A stretch of 64,000 nucleotides of DNA from Bradyrhizobium canariense (GTDB taxonomy: Bacteria > Pseudomonadota > Alphaproteobacteria > Rhizobiales > Xanthobacteraceae), in assembly GCF_019402665.1 (NCBI RefSeq), contig NZ_VSST01000089.1:62001-126000 (forward strand). The letters are read 5' to 3'. The stretch's first letter is position 1. Each line of letters starts with the position of its first letter. Shown piece after piece: positions 52,244 to 61,384 of the stretch. A model generated the notes under the pieces. It worked only from the letters and a program-made list of their open reading frames with translations. It did no database searches and was not told the origin of the DNA. Made by a program: the position numbers and the translations under genes.

Positions 52244-52332
52244 CCGTCATTGCGAGGAGCTCTTGCGACGAAACAATCCAGAATCCCTCCGCAGAGACAG
52301 GCTGGATTGCTTCGCTGCGCTCGCAATGACGG
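52244..52332. repeat. Second copy of the CGTCATTGCGAG repeat family
   Basis: CCGTCATTGCGAGGAGC at the left and GCGCTCGCAATGACGG at the right (ending about 52332), with ACAATCCAG and CTGGATTGC inside. Same family as 34309-34395 but differing in the middle. Confidence 0.8.
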
Positions 52333-52410
52333 AATCTGTGGGTGGCAGCGTCGCTCTTTAAATTCGCATCTCACTCGCAGACACACCTTCGCCATCTCGC
52401 GGCTTGTTCG

Positions 52411-52918
52411 CCCGAGCTTTGCTTCGTCGCCTCACCCCCGAATGAAAGAGGGCGCAGGGAAGACCGGGTGCCGGCTGGCACCCGCGGTCCACTGTGCGAG
52501 ATTGTCGTAAGAACATTGCACAGCGGCATACAGGTGAAGCCTGAACATCCGGCCTTCCCTGCGCAGTGGTTTTACGGCTTATGTCGTGCTCTCCCCGGGG
52601 AGCGATGCACTATTGCCCCCGTCGCCTTGCGGATGGCTGACGCGTGTGCCCGGTTGAGCCACCACATCACCGCAACGCTTGGCGCACAGACCCCGGGCGC
52701 CAGGACCACACGATTTTGCCGTACGCCGATCACACCGGTCGTGTGCGCGACGGCTTCACTCACGGTTGCCCGCCCTTGCGAAGCCCTTCGCGCCGATGTG
52801 ACTAACGTCCACCGCCGTCCGGCCCGCGTTCGTGACGATCGCGATACGCCCCTCTTCCTTGGGCCGGAGTGAGGCGAAATATACGCAATTCCGAAATTCG
52901 GTGAAGTGGAATATTTTG
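52411..52918. repeat. Long (~0.5 kb) Bradyrhizobium-type repeat, often misannotated as a gene
   Basis: The stretch beginning near 52411 and containing AGGGAAGACCGGGTGCCGGC (52457 on) and later CGAAATATACGCAATTCCGA belongs to a repeat I recall as scattered through Bradyrhizobium and Nitrobacter genomes. In some frames it translates to peptides such as GCRLAPAVHC and HPAFPAQWFYG, which appear in databases as hypothetical proteins. No ribosome-binding site or conserved reading frame supports a protein here. About 0.7 kb from 52333 to 53067 holds no other gene. Confidence 0.7.
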
Positions 52919-52976
52919 AGCCACGCGGGTTGACCGGCAGCTTGGGTGTTTTGCCCGACGGGCAACGCGATATCTT

Positions 52977-53054
52977 GTAGCCCGGATGAGCGCAGCGATA
53001 TCCGGGGTGTCTCCGTGAGCGGCCCCGGGTGTCGCTTCGCTCACCCGGGCTACG
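52977..53054. repeat. Intergenic repeat GTAGCCCGGATGAGCG / CACCCGGGCTAC
   Basis: GTAGCCCGGATGAGCGCAGC at 52977 and TTCGCTCACCCGGGCTAC ending at 53053 pair as long arms of a common palindromic repeat. It lies just beyond the 3' end of the AraC gene (stop 53068) and could terminate it. Confidence 0.78.
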
Positions 53055-53067
53055 CCTTCGGCGCGGC

Positions 53068-54027
53068 TCAGGCCTCGCGCAGTTCCGATGGCGTCGCGGC
53101 AAAGCGCTTGCGGAAGGCGCGGTTGAAATAGGACAGATCGGAGAAGCCCGACGAATGCGCGATGTCGCTGATCTTGCGGGTCCTGGCGCGAGGATCGCTG
53201 AGCAGCTTGCGCGCCTGCAGCAGGCGCTGCTCCAGCACGAATTCGGTGAAGGTCGTTCCGGCCTGCTCAAACAGGCGCTGTGCCTGGCGCGGGCTCAGGC
53301 CCGAGCGCGTGGCAATCTCGGACAGGCAGAGATCGTTGCGGCCAAGTGCAGCCATCACGTCGGCGCGCATGAGATCGAGACGGGCCGCCGCATGACCTCG
53401 CCCGCGCGCAAGACTTGCATGCTCGGCGTCAGTCCCGAGCAGGAGCCCGACGAGATCGACCATGTGCTGCGCGGTGAGGCGCTGGCCGACGGCGTCGAGA
53501 TGCGGCGCGTGATGGGCCGCAAGGGAGTGGTAGCGGAAGATCGTCTCGGCGACCGCGCCGTCCGAGAGCACTTGCGACAGCTTGTCCTCGGCGCGTGGAC
53601 TGATGTCGAGGAGTGCGCGGCGCGGCATGCGGATGGTGGTGAAGCGATCTTCCTCGGTGTGGCCCACGGTGCCGGTGATGCCCATGTCGACGAGCACCAT
53701 CTGCGCGGGCGCAAGCTCCACGGCATGGCCGTTCTGCCCAACGCGGACGAGACCCGCGTGTGCCGCGATCAGGACGAGATCGTCGCTGCCGTCGGCAAGG
53801 TGGCTCTGGGTGCGTGAATATTGCGCGGAGGCGCCTTCGGGAATGGCGAGTGCGATATTGTCGACCACGCTGACTTGGAGCCGGCAATCGATGCTGTCGC
53901 CCCGGCTCGGCCCGATATCCAGGCCGCAGGCCCCGAAAGTCCGCTCGCGCCAATGTTCGAAGGCCTGGCCGTGTGGCAGCCCCGCATATTGGTGAATGAA
54001 GATGCCCGACGTTTTCGCTGCATCCAT
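53068..54027 (-). CDS. AraC family transcriptional regulator
   Basis: 319 residues from the ATG at 54027 (MDAAKTSGIFIHQYAGLPHG); the frame reaches 54198 but the added part is Arg/Pro-rich and unlike the family. The N-terminal half is an AraC-binding-like domain (LVRVGQNGHAVELAPAQMVL). The C-terminal 100 residues carry two HTH motifs: CLSEIATRSGLSPRQAQRLF and KISDIAHSSGFSDLSYFNRA, then FRKRFAATPSELR. AraC regulators usually activate genes for compounds sensed by the N-terminal domain. No obvious neighbour target: repeats lie on both sides. Confidence 0.88.
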   Translation of the reverse strand: MDAAKTSGIFIHQYAGLPHGQAFEHWRERTFGACGLDIGPSRGDSIDCRLQVSVVDNIALAIPEGASAQYSRTQSHLADGSDDLVLIAAHAGLVRVGQNGHAVELAPAQMVLVDMGITGTVGHTEEDRFTTIRMPRRALLDISPRAEDKLSQVLSDGAVAETIFRYHSLAAHHAPHLDAVGQRLTAQHMVDLVGLLLGTDAEHASLARGRGHAAARLDLMRADVMAALGRNDLCLSEIATRSGLSPRQAQRLFEQAGTTFTEFVLEQRLLQARKLLSDPRARTRKISDIAHSSGFSDLSYFNRAFRKRFAATPSELREA

Positions 54028-54378
54028 CTGATTTCTCGCCCCTCTCCGGCGCCATGCTTGGGGGCGCCGACTGCAAATTCCGGGCATTTGACGCCACGAA
54101 ACGGATGGAGGTTCAAATCGGGGGAGGATTCGGCGGGAATTGTCGGGATGCGACGGAGAGGTGGACGGTGGCGACAGAAACCGATCAGGCATTGCCACGA
54201 CGATGTTGAAGCGTCCAATGCCCCCGGTGTCGTCCTGGACAAGCGAGCAGAGCGAGCGCCGATCCAGGACCCATTACCCCGGGATTGAGTGGTTGCTCAC
54301 CCGTGTGGCCACGGCTCACTCTTGCAACAAGCTCTTGGGGTAATGGGTCCTGGCTTTCGCCAGGACGACAATAGAAAC
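54028..54378. other. Intergenic region upstream of the AraC gene
   Basis: 351 bp. The first 200 bp should contain the AraC promoter (minus strand); no box was identified. The remainder is the repeat at 54229-54369. No gene seen. Confidence 0.5.
54229..54369. repeat. Intergenic repeat GTCGTCCTGG ... CCAGGACGAC
   Basis: GTCGTCCTGG (54229-54238) is complementary to CCAGGACGAC (ending about 54369). Inside, ATCCAGGACCCATTACCCC pairs with GGGGTAATGGGTCCTGG. The right end again forms a short hairpin, TCCTGGC-TTTC-GCCAGGA. It separates the AraC and anti-sigma genes and could terminate the latter. Confidence 0.78.
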
Positions 54379-55434
54379 CTACTTCTTCGCGGGCGCCTGC
54401 GGCTGTGACGGCGGCACGGTCTCGATCAGCTTGCCGGAAAATATGGGCGCCGAGGTCGGCTGGCCATTGGGCGAGCCGCCCGCCTGCTCGACGGTGACCG
54501 CGTAGGTCGCGCTGTTGACGACGTCGGCATCGTACGAACCGAGCACCGGTCGTGCGGTGAAATCGCCGGCGCCGATCACGCCGAGCGAGCGCGGGCGCGG
54601 CAGCTTGTCGGAGATCAGCCAGAGCTCGAAACTCTTGCCGGGCTCCGGTGTCGCGCCCACTTTGCGCACGGTGAAGTTCTTGGTCGCACCGTCGATGGTG
54701 AGGATGAAGGCAGGACCTCCGCCCTGGCCCTGCAACAGCGCGACATATTGCGACGACACCGGGAGCGGCGCCGGTGTCTTCACCTCGACCGTCTGGATGC
54801 GTGGCGCCGGTCGCAAGCCGCCCGGGAGCGCCTCGGGCTGGAATATCTGAAGCGACAGCGTCACGAGCAGCGCGGCCGCGAGCGCACCGACGGCGGATGC
54901 GATGGTGCGCCAGCGCTTCACGCGCCCCTCGAGCCGGATCACGTTACTGTTGTCGGCAACCGGCGGCGGTGGCGTACGCGCGACCTCCGGGTCTGGCGCG
55001 TGGACCTGCGGCATGAAGATCGGCACGACATCGGGAAGCGCATCGGGCGCCGGTGGCGTCGTTTCGGGCTGCTCCGCTTCGGGAGGCTGCGGCGCCGGTT
55101 GCTGCATATTCTCCGACGGCACCGGCGGAGGCACGGTGTCGGGCGAGGAAAACTCCGGCACAGGTGGCGGCGCTGCGTCCGGCAGCGCTGGCGGATCCTG
55201 CGCAAAGCCCGTCCGCGCGAGCTCGGACCTGATGTTCTCCCACACGATCGGACGCGGCTCGATCGAGCCGACCATCTGGTTGAGGACGCCGAGCCGGAAT
55301 GCCCACGCCTGCACGACATCGGCGAACGCCTTGTCCACCGCCATCATGGTCTCGACCTGCGCGCGCTCGCCGGCGTCGAGCGTGCCGAGCGCATATTCCG
55401 CGGCGAGCGCGATATGGTCCTCCGTGTAGGCCAT
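54379..55434 (-). CDS. Anti-sigma factor, RskA-like membrane protein
   Basis: 351 residues from the ATG at 55434 (MAYTEDHIALAAEYALGTLD); an in-frame TTG at 55467 is an alternative. Parts: a cytoplasmic anti-sigma domain (1-75; ALGTLDAGERAQVETM), a very Pro/Glu-rich linker (about 80-160), a membrane helix (about 179-197), and a periplasmic RskA C-terminal domain (GGPAFILTIDGATKNFTVRK, SFELWLISDKLPRPRSLGVI). The anti-sigma holds the adjacent ECF sigma factor until a periplasmic signal leads to release, often by proteolysis. It is encoded 37 bp after the sigma gene on the same strand. Confidence 0.9.
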   Translation of the reverse strand: MAYTEDHIALAAEYALGTLDAGERAQVETMMAVDKAFADVVQAWAFRLGVLNQMVGSIEPRPIVWENIRSELARTGFAQDPPALPDAAPPPVPEFSSPDTVPPPVPSENMQQPAPQPPEAEQPETTPPAPDALPDVVPIFMPQVHAPDPEVARTPPPPVADNSNVIRLEGRVKRWRTIASAVGALAAALLVTLSLQIFQPEALPGGLRPAPRIQTVEVKTPAPLPVSSQYVALLQGQGGGPAFILTIDGATKNFTVRKVGATPEPGKSFELWLISDKLPRPRSLGVIGAGDFTARPVLGSYDADVVNSATYAVTVEQAGGSPNGQPTSAPIFSGKLIETVPPSQPQAPAKK

Positions 55435-55471
55435 CACTTGCGATCCAGACTCGCCCTCACCGTCCAAGCCC

Positions 55472-56017
55472 TCATAGCCCGAGACATTCGCGAATATCCA
55501 TCATGCTGCGCCGAAGCCACGTCTTCACCGTGTTGACGGGCGCCGCGAATTTCTCCGCCAATTGCTCGCGGCTCCAGCCGTTGTAATAGGCGAGAAGCAC
55601 GAGCCTCTGACGGTCCGGCTCGAGCCGGCCGATACATTCCAGCAGCCGCCTCAATTCCTCGGTCATCTCGCGCCGCGCCAACGGATCGGGGCTATCGCTT
55701 GCGACTTCCATCGCCTGCGGCTCTTCCTCGATGGAGACTTCCGTCTTCTTACGCACGACGTCGATGGCGCGGTTGCGCGCGATCGACGCCATCCATGTGA
55801 TCGGCGACGCGAGAGCGGGATTGAACTGGCCGGCGCTGTTCCAGATCTTGACGTAGGTCTCCTGAATGACCTCCTCTGCGAGATCCTGTCGGCGCAAGAT
55901 ACGGAGCACGACGCCATAGAGTTTCGCGCGCGTGGCGACGTAGAGGCGCTCGAACGCGGCCTGATCGCCCTGCGCCACTGCCCCAATCAGCCCGACCAGC
56001 TCTGCTGGCGTCAGCAT
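55472..56017 (-). CDS. ECF-family RNA polymerase sigma factor (SigK/RpoE type)
   Basis: 181 residues. Sigma region 2: DQAAFERLYVATRAKLYGVV, EEVIQETYVKIW and PITWMASIARNRAIDVVRKK (core binding and -10 recognition). Region 4: GRLEPDRQRLVLLAYYNGWS, then VNTVKTWLRRSM (-35 HTH). No extra N-terminal domain. It is partnered with the RskA-like anti-sigma. Targets are not known; the pair is comparable to the SigK/RskA systems that respond to envelope or oxidative stress. Confidence 0.92.
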   Translation of the reverse strand: MLTPAELVGLIGAVAQGDQAAFERLYVATRAKLYGVVLRILRRQDLAEEVIQETYVKIWNSAGQFNPALASPITWMASIARNRAIDVVRKKTEVSIEEEPQAMEVASDSPDPLARREMTEELRRLLECIGRLEPDRQRLVLLAYYNGWSREQLAEKFAAPVNTVKTWLRRSMMDIRECLGL

Positions 56018-56135
56018 TCAGCCCCCCAATGCGCGGCCCGTCGCATTCCGCGCAGGTCCTGGCACGCCGCCACCATAGCGCGCGACAAAGCCGACCACCA
56101 AGGGGGCGCGGCGGCACACTGTGGACAGCACATGC

Positions 56136-56163
56136 AAAAACCCGGACCTTTGGGGTCCGGGTT
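56136..56163 (-). terminator. Intrinsic terminator of fliI-fliJ
   Basis: AACCCGGACC (56139-56148) and GGTCCGGGTT (56154-56163) pair over 10 bp with a 5-nt loop. On the minus strand the stem is followed by TTTTT (complement of 56136-56140). It begins 34 bp after the fliJ stop. Confidence 0.88.
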
Positions 56164-56196
56164 CTGCAAATTCTCGCAGGTCTGGCGGCTAGCGCC

Positions 56197-56616
56197 TCAG
56201 GCGACGGCGCCCATGCGGGCACGCATCAGGCCGATGCTGTCGAGATCGGCCTGCTCGCGGGCGTTTTCCTCGGCGCGTTCGCGGGCCTGATCGCGCTCGT
56301 CGAGGAGCTCGACCTTCTTCAGCTCCTCGAAGGCTTCGGCCAGCGCTGCCTTGGCCTCGTCGAGCTGGCCCTTCAGCTCGTCGGCCGAGCGGGTCAGGTT
56401 CTCGCGACGCTGGATGGCAGCCTTGGCATAGGTCGGATAGGCGAAGTGCGAGGGATCGTTGATCCCGGCGCGCTCCTGCTCGGTCGAGATCTCGCGTTCA
56501 AGATCGGTCGACATCCGCTGGAAGTCGGCGATCATGGTCTCGATCTGGCTGACCCGGCGGCGCTTCTCGTCGACCTGAAATTTCTTCAGGCGGATGAGGG
56601 TATCACGTGACTTCAT
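56197..56616 (-). CDS. fliJ: Flagellar export protein FliJ
   Basis: 139 residues, almost entirely helical coiled coil (RLKKFQVDEKRRRVSQIETM, RRENLTRSADELKGQLDEAK, ELLDERDQARERAEENAREQ). It matches FliJ in size and pattern and lies 121 bp downstream of fliI. FliJ is a chaperone-escort that links the FliI ATPase to FlhA. The intrinsic terminator follows. Confidence 0.92.
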   Translation of the reverse strand: MKSRDTLIRLKKFQVDEKRRRVSQIETMIADFQRMSTDLEREISTEQERAGINDPSHFAYPTYAKAAIQRRENLTRSADELKGQLDEAKAALAEAFEELKKVELLDERDQARERAEENAREQADLDSIGLMRARMGAVA

Positions 56617-56737
56617 CGACTCGTACTCCCCAGAAGTCCCTTGGCTGCACGTGGGACAACACCGGTCTCCCCACAGGCCCGACGGGGGCCAAGACCGGCT
56701 CTGCTACTCTGTGGGATGGGATGATGACCGGACAAAG

Positions 56738-58063
56738 TTAGCGTTCCGTTTCCAAATCACCGAGGATTTGCGCCAACTGGCGGTAGCCGTCCGCCAGCGA
56801 TGCATTTTCGTCCTTGCGCTGGCGCAGGAAGGCCTCCAGCGGCTCGTGCAGGCGGATCGCCTCGTCGACCTCCGGGCTGGAGCCAGCGCGGTAGGCGCCC
56901 AGACGGATCAATTCCTCCATGTCGGCATAGGTCGCCATCACCGCCCGCGCCTTGTGGATGGTCGGCCAGAACTCCGGGTCGGCCGATTTCGGCATGGTGC
57001 GGGAGACGGATTTGAGGATGTTGATGGCGGGGTAGCGGCCGCGCTCGGCGATCGAGCGCTGCATCACGATGTGGCCGTCGAGGATGCCGCGGACGGCATC
57101 CGCAATCGGCTCGTTATGGTCGTCGCCATCGACGAGCACCGTGAAGATCGCGGTGATGGCGCCCTCGCCCAGGCCCGGACCGGCGCGCTCCAGAAGCTTC
57201 GGCAGTTCGGTGAACACGGTCGGCGTGTAGCCCTTGGCGGTCGGCGGCTCGCCCGCGGACAGACCGATCTCGCGCTGGGCCATGGCAAAGCGCGTCACCG
57301 AATCCATCAGGCAAAGGACGTCCTGCTCCTCGTCGCGAAAATATTCGGCGATCGCAAGCGTCAGATACGCGGCTTGGCGGCGCATCAGCGCCGGCTCGTC
57401 GGAGGTCGCGACCACGACGACGGAACGCGCCAGGCCCTCCTCGCCGAGGTCGTCCTGCAGGAATTCCTGCACCTCGCGGCCGCGTTCGCCGATCAGCCCG
57501 ATGACGCTGACCGCGGCATCGACGTTGCGCGCCAGCATCGACAGCAGCACCGACTTGCCGACGCCGGAGCCTGCGAAAATGCCCATGCGCTGGCCGCGGC
57601 AGCAGGTCAGGAACGTGTTCATCGCGCGCACGCCGAGATCGAGCGGCGCGCCGACGCGCTTGCGCGAGTGCGCCGGCGGCGGCGAATTGCGGTACGGCAT
57701 CGGCGCCGGCCCCTGGGGGAGCGGCCCCTTGCCGTCGATCGGCTCACCCAGCGCATTGACGACGCGGCCGAGCCAGGCCGCGCAAGGCCGCACCTGATTT
57801 GCGGCATTGGCGATGACGGCCTTGCAGCCGCGCCGCACGCCGTCGAGACCGGCGAACGGCATCACGACGGCGTTGTTGCCGGAGAAGCCGATCACCTCGC
57901 AGGGGATGGAACGGTTGCCGCCGGTCTCGATCACGAGCCGCGCGCCGACCGACATCGCATGGATCGGGCCGGCCACCTCGACCATCAGGCCGCGCACGCC
58001 GACCACACGGCCATAAATATTGATGCCGTCAATGTCGCCGATCTGTTCGGCAAGAGCCTTCAC
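56738..58063 (-). CDS. fliI: Flagellar export ATPase FliI
   Basis: 441 residues. F1-type ATPase of the flagellar type III export apparatus. Walker A is [11 protein letters not shown] (Lys170, Ser171); then [20 protein letters not shown] (catalytic Glu), Walker [19 protein letters not shown] with [16 protein letters not shown]. Size and domain layout are normal. It is divergent from ctrA, a gene order conserved in Rhizobiales, and fliJ follows it. A CtrA-like site lies 86 bp upstream of its start. Confidence 0.96.
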   Translation of the reverse strand: MKALAEQIGDIDGINIYGRVVGVRGLMVEVAGPIHAMSVGARLVIETGGNRSIPCEVIGFSGNNAVVMPFAGLDGVRRGCKAVIANAANQVRPCAAWLGRVVNALGEPIDGKGPLPQGPAPMPYRNSPPPAHSRKRVGAPLDLGVRAMNTFLTCCRGQRMGIFAGSGVGKSVLLSMLARNVDAAVSVIGLIGERGREVQEFLQDDLGEEGLARSVVVVATSDEPALMRRQAAYLTLAIAEYFRDEEQDVLCLMDSVTRFAMAQREIGLSAGEPPTAKGYTPTVFTELPKLLERAGPGLGEGAITAIFTVLVDGDDHNEPIADAVRGILDGHIVMQRSIAERGRYPAINILKSVSRTMPKSADPEFWPTIHKARAVMATYADMEELIRLGAYRAGSSPEVDEAIRLHEPLEAFLRQRKDENASLADGYRQLAQILGDLETER

Positions 58064-58478
58064 AAGAGGGCCTTCATGAGGTGATCGCCTTCATAACCCG
58101 GGGTTTCGTGGCGAGAACCTTAAGTTTCGCCATATTTCTGAACGGCGCTTAACTTCGTGTTTACCCGCATCGTTAATCATTGCGTCACTGTCTTTGTGAC
58201 TGAGCGTGGCTCCCCTTCAGAAGAAGGCTGAGTCGCGGGAGTCGGTTAGGCCCGTCTCTTAAAGTGGAACTTGAACGCAACCGGATAACGAAAGCTGCTT
58301 CGCACACAAGACCTTAGGGCGATTCGACGAAAATTGCATCTACAGGGCTTGCGTTCCAGAATCAGAATTTGTTAACCATCTGTTGTCAGGATCCGAATCA
58401 GTTGTTCAAAGGCGTTTTGTTGTGTGCCGCGAATGCGGCCGACCTGACGCCCAGGAGCGGCGACTATGGGGAACTGGC
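58064..58478. promoter_or_regulatory. fliI/ctrA divergent control region with CtrA and CcrM sites
   Basis: 415 bp. CtrA-like elements: TTAA-CTTCGTG-TTTAC at 58149-58164 (one mismatch to TTAA-N7-TTAAC) near fliI, and the half-site TTAACCAT at 58372-58379 near ctrA. Five GANTC sites: 58230, 58239, 58321, 58359 and 58395 (first base). About 0.7 would be expected by chance in the 170 bp that hold them. In Caulobacter, ctrA transcription depends on the CcrM methylation state and on CtrA feedback. Confidence 0.7.
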
Positions 58479-59180
<702 letters not shown>

Positions 59181-59225
59181 TCGGTTTACTGCGCAAGCCC
59201 CAGGGCTTGCTCCTCCCAGCCTGGA

Positions 59226-59256
59226 CCCCGCCGCAAATGGCGGGGTTTTGTTTTTT
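59226..59256 (+). terminator. Intrinsic terminator of ctrA
   Basis: CCCCGCC (59226-59232), loop GCAAAT, GGCGGGG (59239-59245), then TTTTGTTTTTT. It begins 45 bp after the ctrA stop. A textbook Rho-independent terminator. Confidence 0.92.
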
Positions 59257-59346
59257 GGGGGATGCGACCGGAGCCTTATCGTCCTTGCGCCATTGAACCG
59301 CTATCCTTCCCCCGCCGACGAATGGTCGCTGCACGATGGGGGAACG

Positions 59347-59751
59347 ATGATCCTGCAATCACTCGCCGGCCTGCCCGCCTTCCTGGTCTATTTCTGCACC
59401 GGGCTCATCGCGATCGTGACGTACCTGTTCGTCTACACCCGCATCACGCCCTACAACGAATTCCAGCTCATCCGCGACAACGAGCCGGCCGCGGCGATCG
59501 CACTCGGCCTCAGCCTGCTCGGCTTCGTGGCGCCGCTGGTCAGCGCGATCGCGCATTCGGCCAATGTGCTGGATTGCCTGATCTGGGCGCTCGTCGCGCT
59601 GATCGTGCAGATCATCGTGCTCTTTCTGGTGAGGGTGCCCGTGCCGAATCTGCCGGCTCGGATCGCGGCCGGCGAGCTTGCGCCTGCGATCTGGCTCGGC
59701 CTGTCCTCGCTTGCCGCGGGGCTGCTCAACGCCGCCTGCATGATCTACTGA
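59347..59751 (+). CDS. DUF350 membrane protein (YjfL-like)
   Basis: 134 residues from the ATG at 59347. Four hydrophobic helices (FLVYFCTGLIAIVTYLFVYT, ALGLSLLGFVAPLVSAIA, CLIWALVALIVQIIVLFLV, IWLGLSSLAAGLLNAACM) with NEFQLIRDNEPAAAI between, the DUF350 hallmark. E. coli YjfL is the nearest named relative. Its stop and the next start are 1 bp apart. With the following two genes it repeats the E. coli order yjfL-yjfM-yjfC; function unknown. Confidence 0.87.
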   Translation: MILQSLAGLPAFLVYFCTGLIAIVTYLFVYTRITPYNEFQLIRDNEPAAAIALGLSLLGFVAPLVSAIAHSANVLDCLIWALVALIVQIIVLFLVRVPVPNLPARIAAGELAPAIWLGLSSLAAGLLNAACMIY

Positions 59752-59752
59752 C

Positions 59753-60175
59753 ATGGCCGACAAGCCCTCCAAAAAGGAGTTCGGCAAGCGCCGGCCGGCG
59801 GCAGGACCGCCGCCTGCACGACAGCCGGTGAAGCGCTCCGGCCGTGTCGCGCTGCTGGTGATGGGAACGATCGCGGTCGGCACCACCGCCTACACGCTGA
59901 TGCCGCGGCAGAATTGCGAGCCCTCTGCTACCGGGGCGATAGTCCCCGGGGCGACGGTCCCCGGGGCCGCGCCGGTGCAGGCGAGCACCGCCTGCAGCAG
60001 CAGAAGCAGCTCGTCGGGCGGCGGTGGCAGCTCGCGCTGGTCGTCGCGATCGAGTTTCTTCAGCAGCGACTCCTCGAGCCATTCCTCGTCCGGAACGTCG
60101 TCCGATTCAGGCTCCGGCGGCGTGAGCCGCGGCGGCTTCGGCTCGTTTGGCCATGGCTTCTCCGGCGGCGGCTGA
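59753..60175 (+). CDS. Ser/Gly-rich YjfM/DUF1190-like protein
   Basis: 140 residues. A basic cytoplasmic start (MADKPSKKEFGKRRPAAGPP) and one hydrophobic span (VALLVMGTIAVGTTAYTLM, about 32-50) lead to a Cys (55) and a low-complexity tail: SSRSSSSGGGGSSRWSSRSS, then SSDSSSHSSSGTSSDS and GFGSFGHGFSGGG. The position between DUF350 and glutathionylspermidine-synthase-like genes matches YjfM. Whether the tail is exported is uncertain; function unknown. Confidence 0.72.
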   Translation: MADKPSKKEFGKRRPAAGPPPARQPVKRSGRVALLVMGTIAVGTTAYTLMPRQNCEPSATGAIVPGATVPGAAPVQASTACSSRSSSSGGGGSSRWSSRSSFFSSDSSSHSSSGTSSDSGSGGVSRGGFGSFGHGFSGGG

Positions 60176-60178
60176 CCC

Positions 60179-61339
60179 ATGCGACGCATCGTCTGCCCCG
60201 AGCGCGACGACTGGCGGCAGACGGCCGAACAATGCGGCTTCGCCTTCCACACCATCGAAGGCGAGCGCTATTGGGACGAGCGCGCCTACTACGCCTTCAC
60301 GCTCGACGAGATCGAGCGCGGCATCGAGACGCCGACCGGCGAGCTTGACGCGATGTGCCTGGAGCTTGCCGGCCGCGTGATCGGCGAAGAGCGCCATCTG
60401 CAGCGCCTGAAAATACCGGACGCTTTCTGGAGCTTGATCGCCGAGAGCTGGGCACGAGACGACCGCAGCCTCTATGGCCGGCTCGATCTGAAATTCGACG
60501 GCAAGGGACCGGCAAAGCTGCTCGAATACAACGCGGACACGCCGACCTCGATTTTCGAAGCCGCGGTGTTTCAATGGACCTGGCTCGAACAGGCGATCGA
60601 ACGCCGCATCATCCCGTCGCGCGCCGACCAGTTCAACTCTATCCACGAACGCCTGATTGAAGCGTGGAAGCGGATTGCCGCAGGGCGCCATGTCCATTTC
60701 ACCGGCACCACAGGCAACGAGGAGGATGCCGGCACGCTCGCCTATCTCGAAGACACGGCGCGCCAGGCTGGACTGGCGACCACGCTACTCGACATCGAGG
60801 CGATCGGCTGGCGCGATGATGCCGGCGGCTTCGTCGATCTCGACGACCGCGACATCGCGCTCGCCTTCAAGCTCTATCCCTGGGAATGGATGTTCCACGA
60901 CAGCTTCGGCGCAAAGCTCAAGGACGCAGCGACACGCTGGATCGAACCGCCGTGGAAGGCGGTGCTCTCCAACAAGGGCATCCTGCCGCTGCTCTGGGAG
61001 ATGTTTCCGAACCATCCCAATCTGCTGCCGGCGTTCTTCGAGGACGATCCGCGGGCCGCCGAGCTCGGCAGCTCCTATGTGCGCAAGCCGCTGCTGTCGC
61101 GCGAAGGCGCCAATGTCACGCTGGTGTCGGGCGGAATGCCGCTCGACGAGCAGGCAGGACCCTACGGCGCCGAAGGATTCGTGCGGCAGGCCCTCGCGCC
61201 CTTGCCGAACTTTTCCGACTTCTATCCGGTGGTGGGAAGCTGGCTGGTGGATCACGAACCCTGCGGCCTGTCGATCCGCGAGGACGAGAGCCCGATCACC
61301 GGCAACGGCTCGCGGTTTCTGCCGCATGCGATCTTGTGA
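60179..61339 (+). CDS. Glutathionylspermidine synthase family protein (YjfC-like)
   Basis: 386 residues. An ATP-grasp enzyme like the synthetase half of E. coli GspS, without the amidase half. Seen: MRRIVCPERDDWRQTAEQCG, LYGRLDLKFDGKGPAKLLEY-NADTPTSIFEA, WKAVLSNKGILPLLWEMFPNHPNLLPA, and RKPLLSREGANV (quoted in parts). The family ligates carboxylates such as glutathione to amines like spermidine. Close relatives YjfC and YgiC probably use other substrates. The three genes 59347-61339 are translated as one unit (gaps of 1 and 3 bp). Substrate unknown. Confidence 0.86.
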   Translation: MRRIVCPERDDWRQTAEQCGFAFHTIEGERYWDERAYYAFTLDEIERGIETPTGELDAMCLELAGRVIGEERHLQRLKIPDAFWSLIAESWARDDRSLYGRLDLKFDGKGPAKLLEYNADTPTSIFEAAVFQWTWLEQAIERRIIPSRADQFNSIHERLIEAWKRIAAGRHVHFTGTTGNEEDAGTLAYLEDTARQAGLATTLLDIEAIGWRDDAGGFVDLDDRDIALAFKLYPWEWMFHDSFGAKLKDAATRWIEPPWKAVLSNKGILPLLWEMFPNHPNLLPAFFEDDPRAAELGSSYVRKPLLSREGANVTLVSGGMPLDEQAGPYGAEGFVRQALAPLPNFSDFYPVVGSWLVDHEPCGLSIREDESPITGNGSRFLPHAIL

Positions 61340-61350
61340 GGTGCGCTCGT

Positions 61351-61376
61351 CTTCCCTTCTTGTGGGAAAAGGGAAG
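61351..61376. terminator. Hairpin between convergent gspS-like and cheR genes
   Basis: CTTCCCTT (61351-61358) and AAGGGAAG (61369-61376) pair perfectly over 8 bp with a 10-nt loop, in the 45-bp gap between the two stops. It may end both transcripts. Confidence 0.6.
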
Positions 61377-61384
61377 AACGCATC

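Noticed and set aside
52342-52872. Putative 176-residue protein
   Set aside because: Translation of a dispersed repeat element; no ribosome site and matches the type of peptide often misannotated from this repeat.
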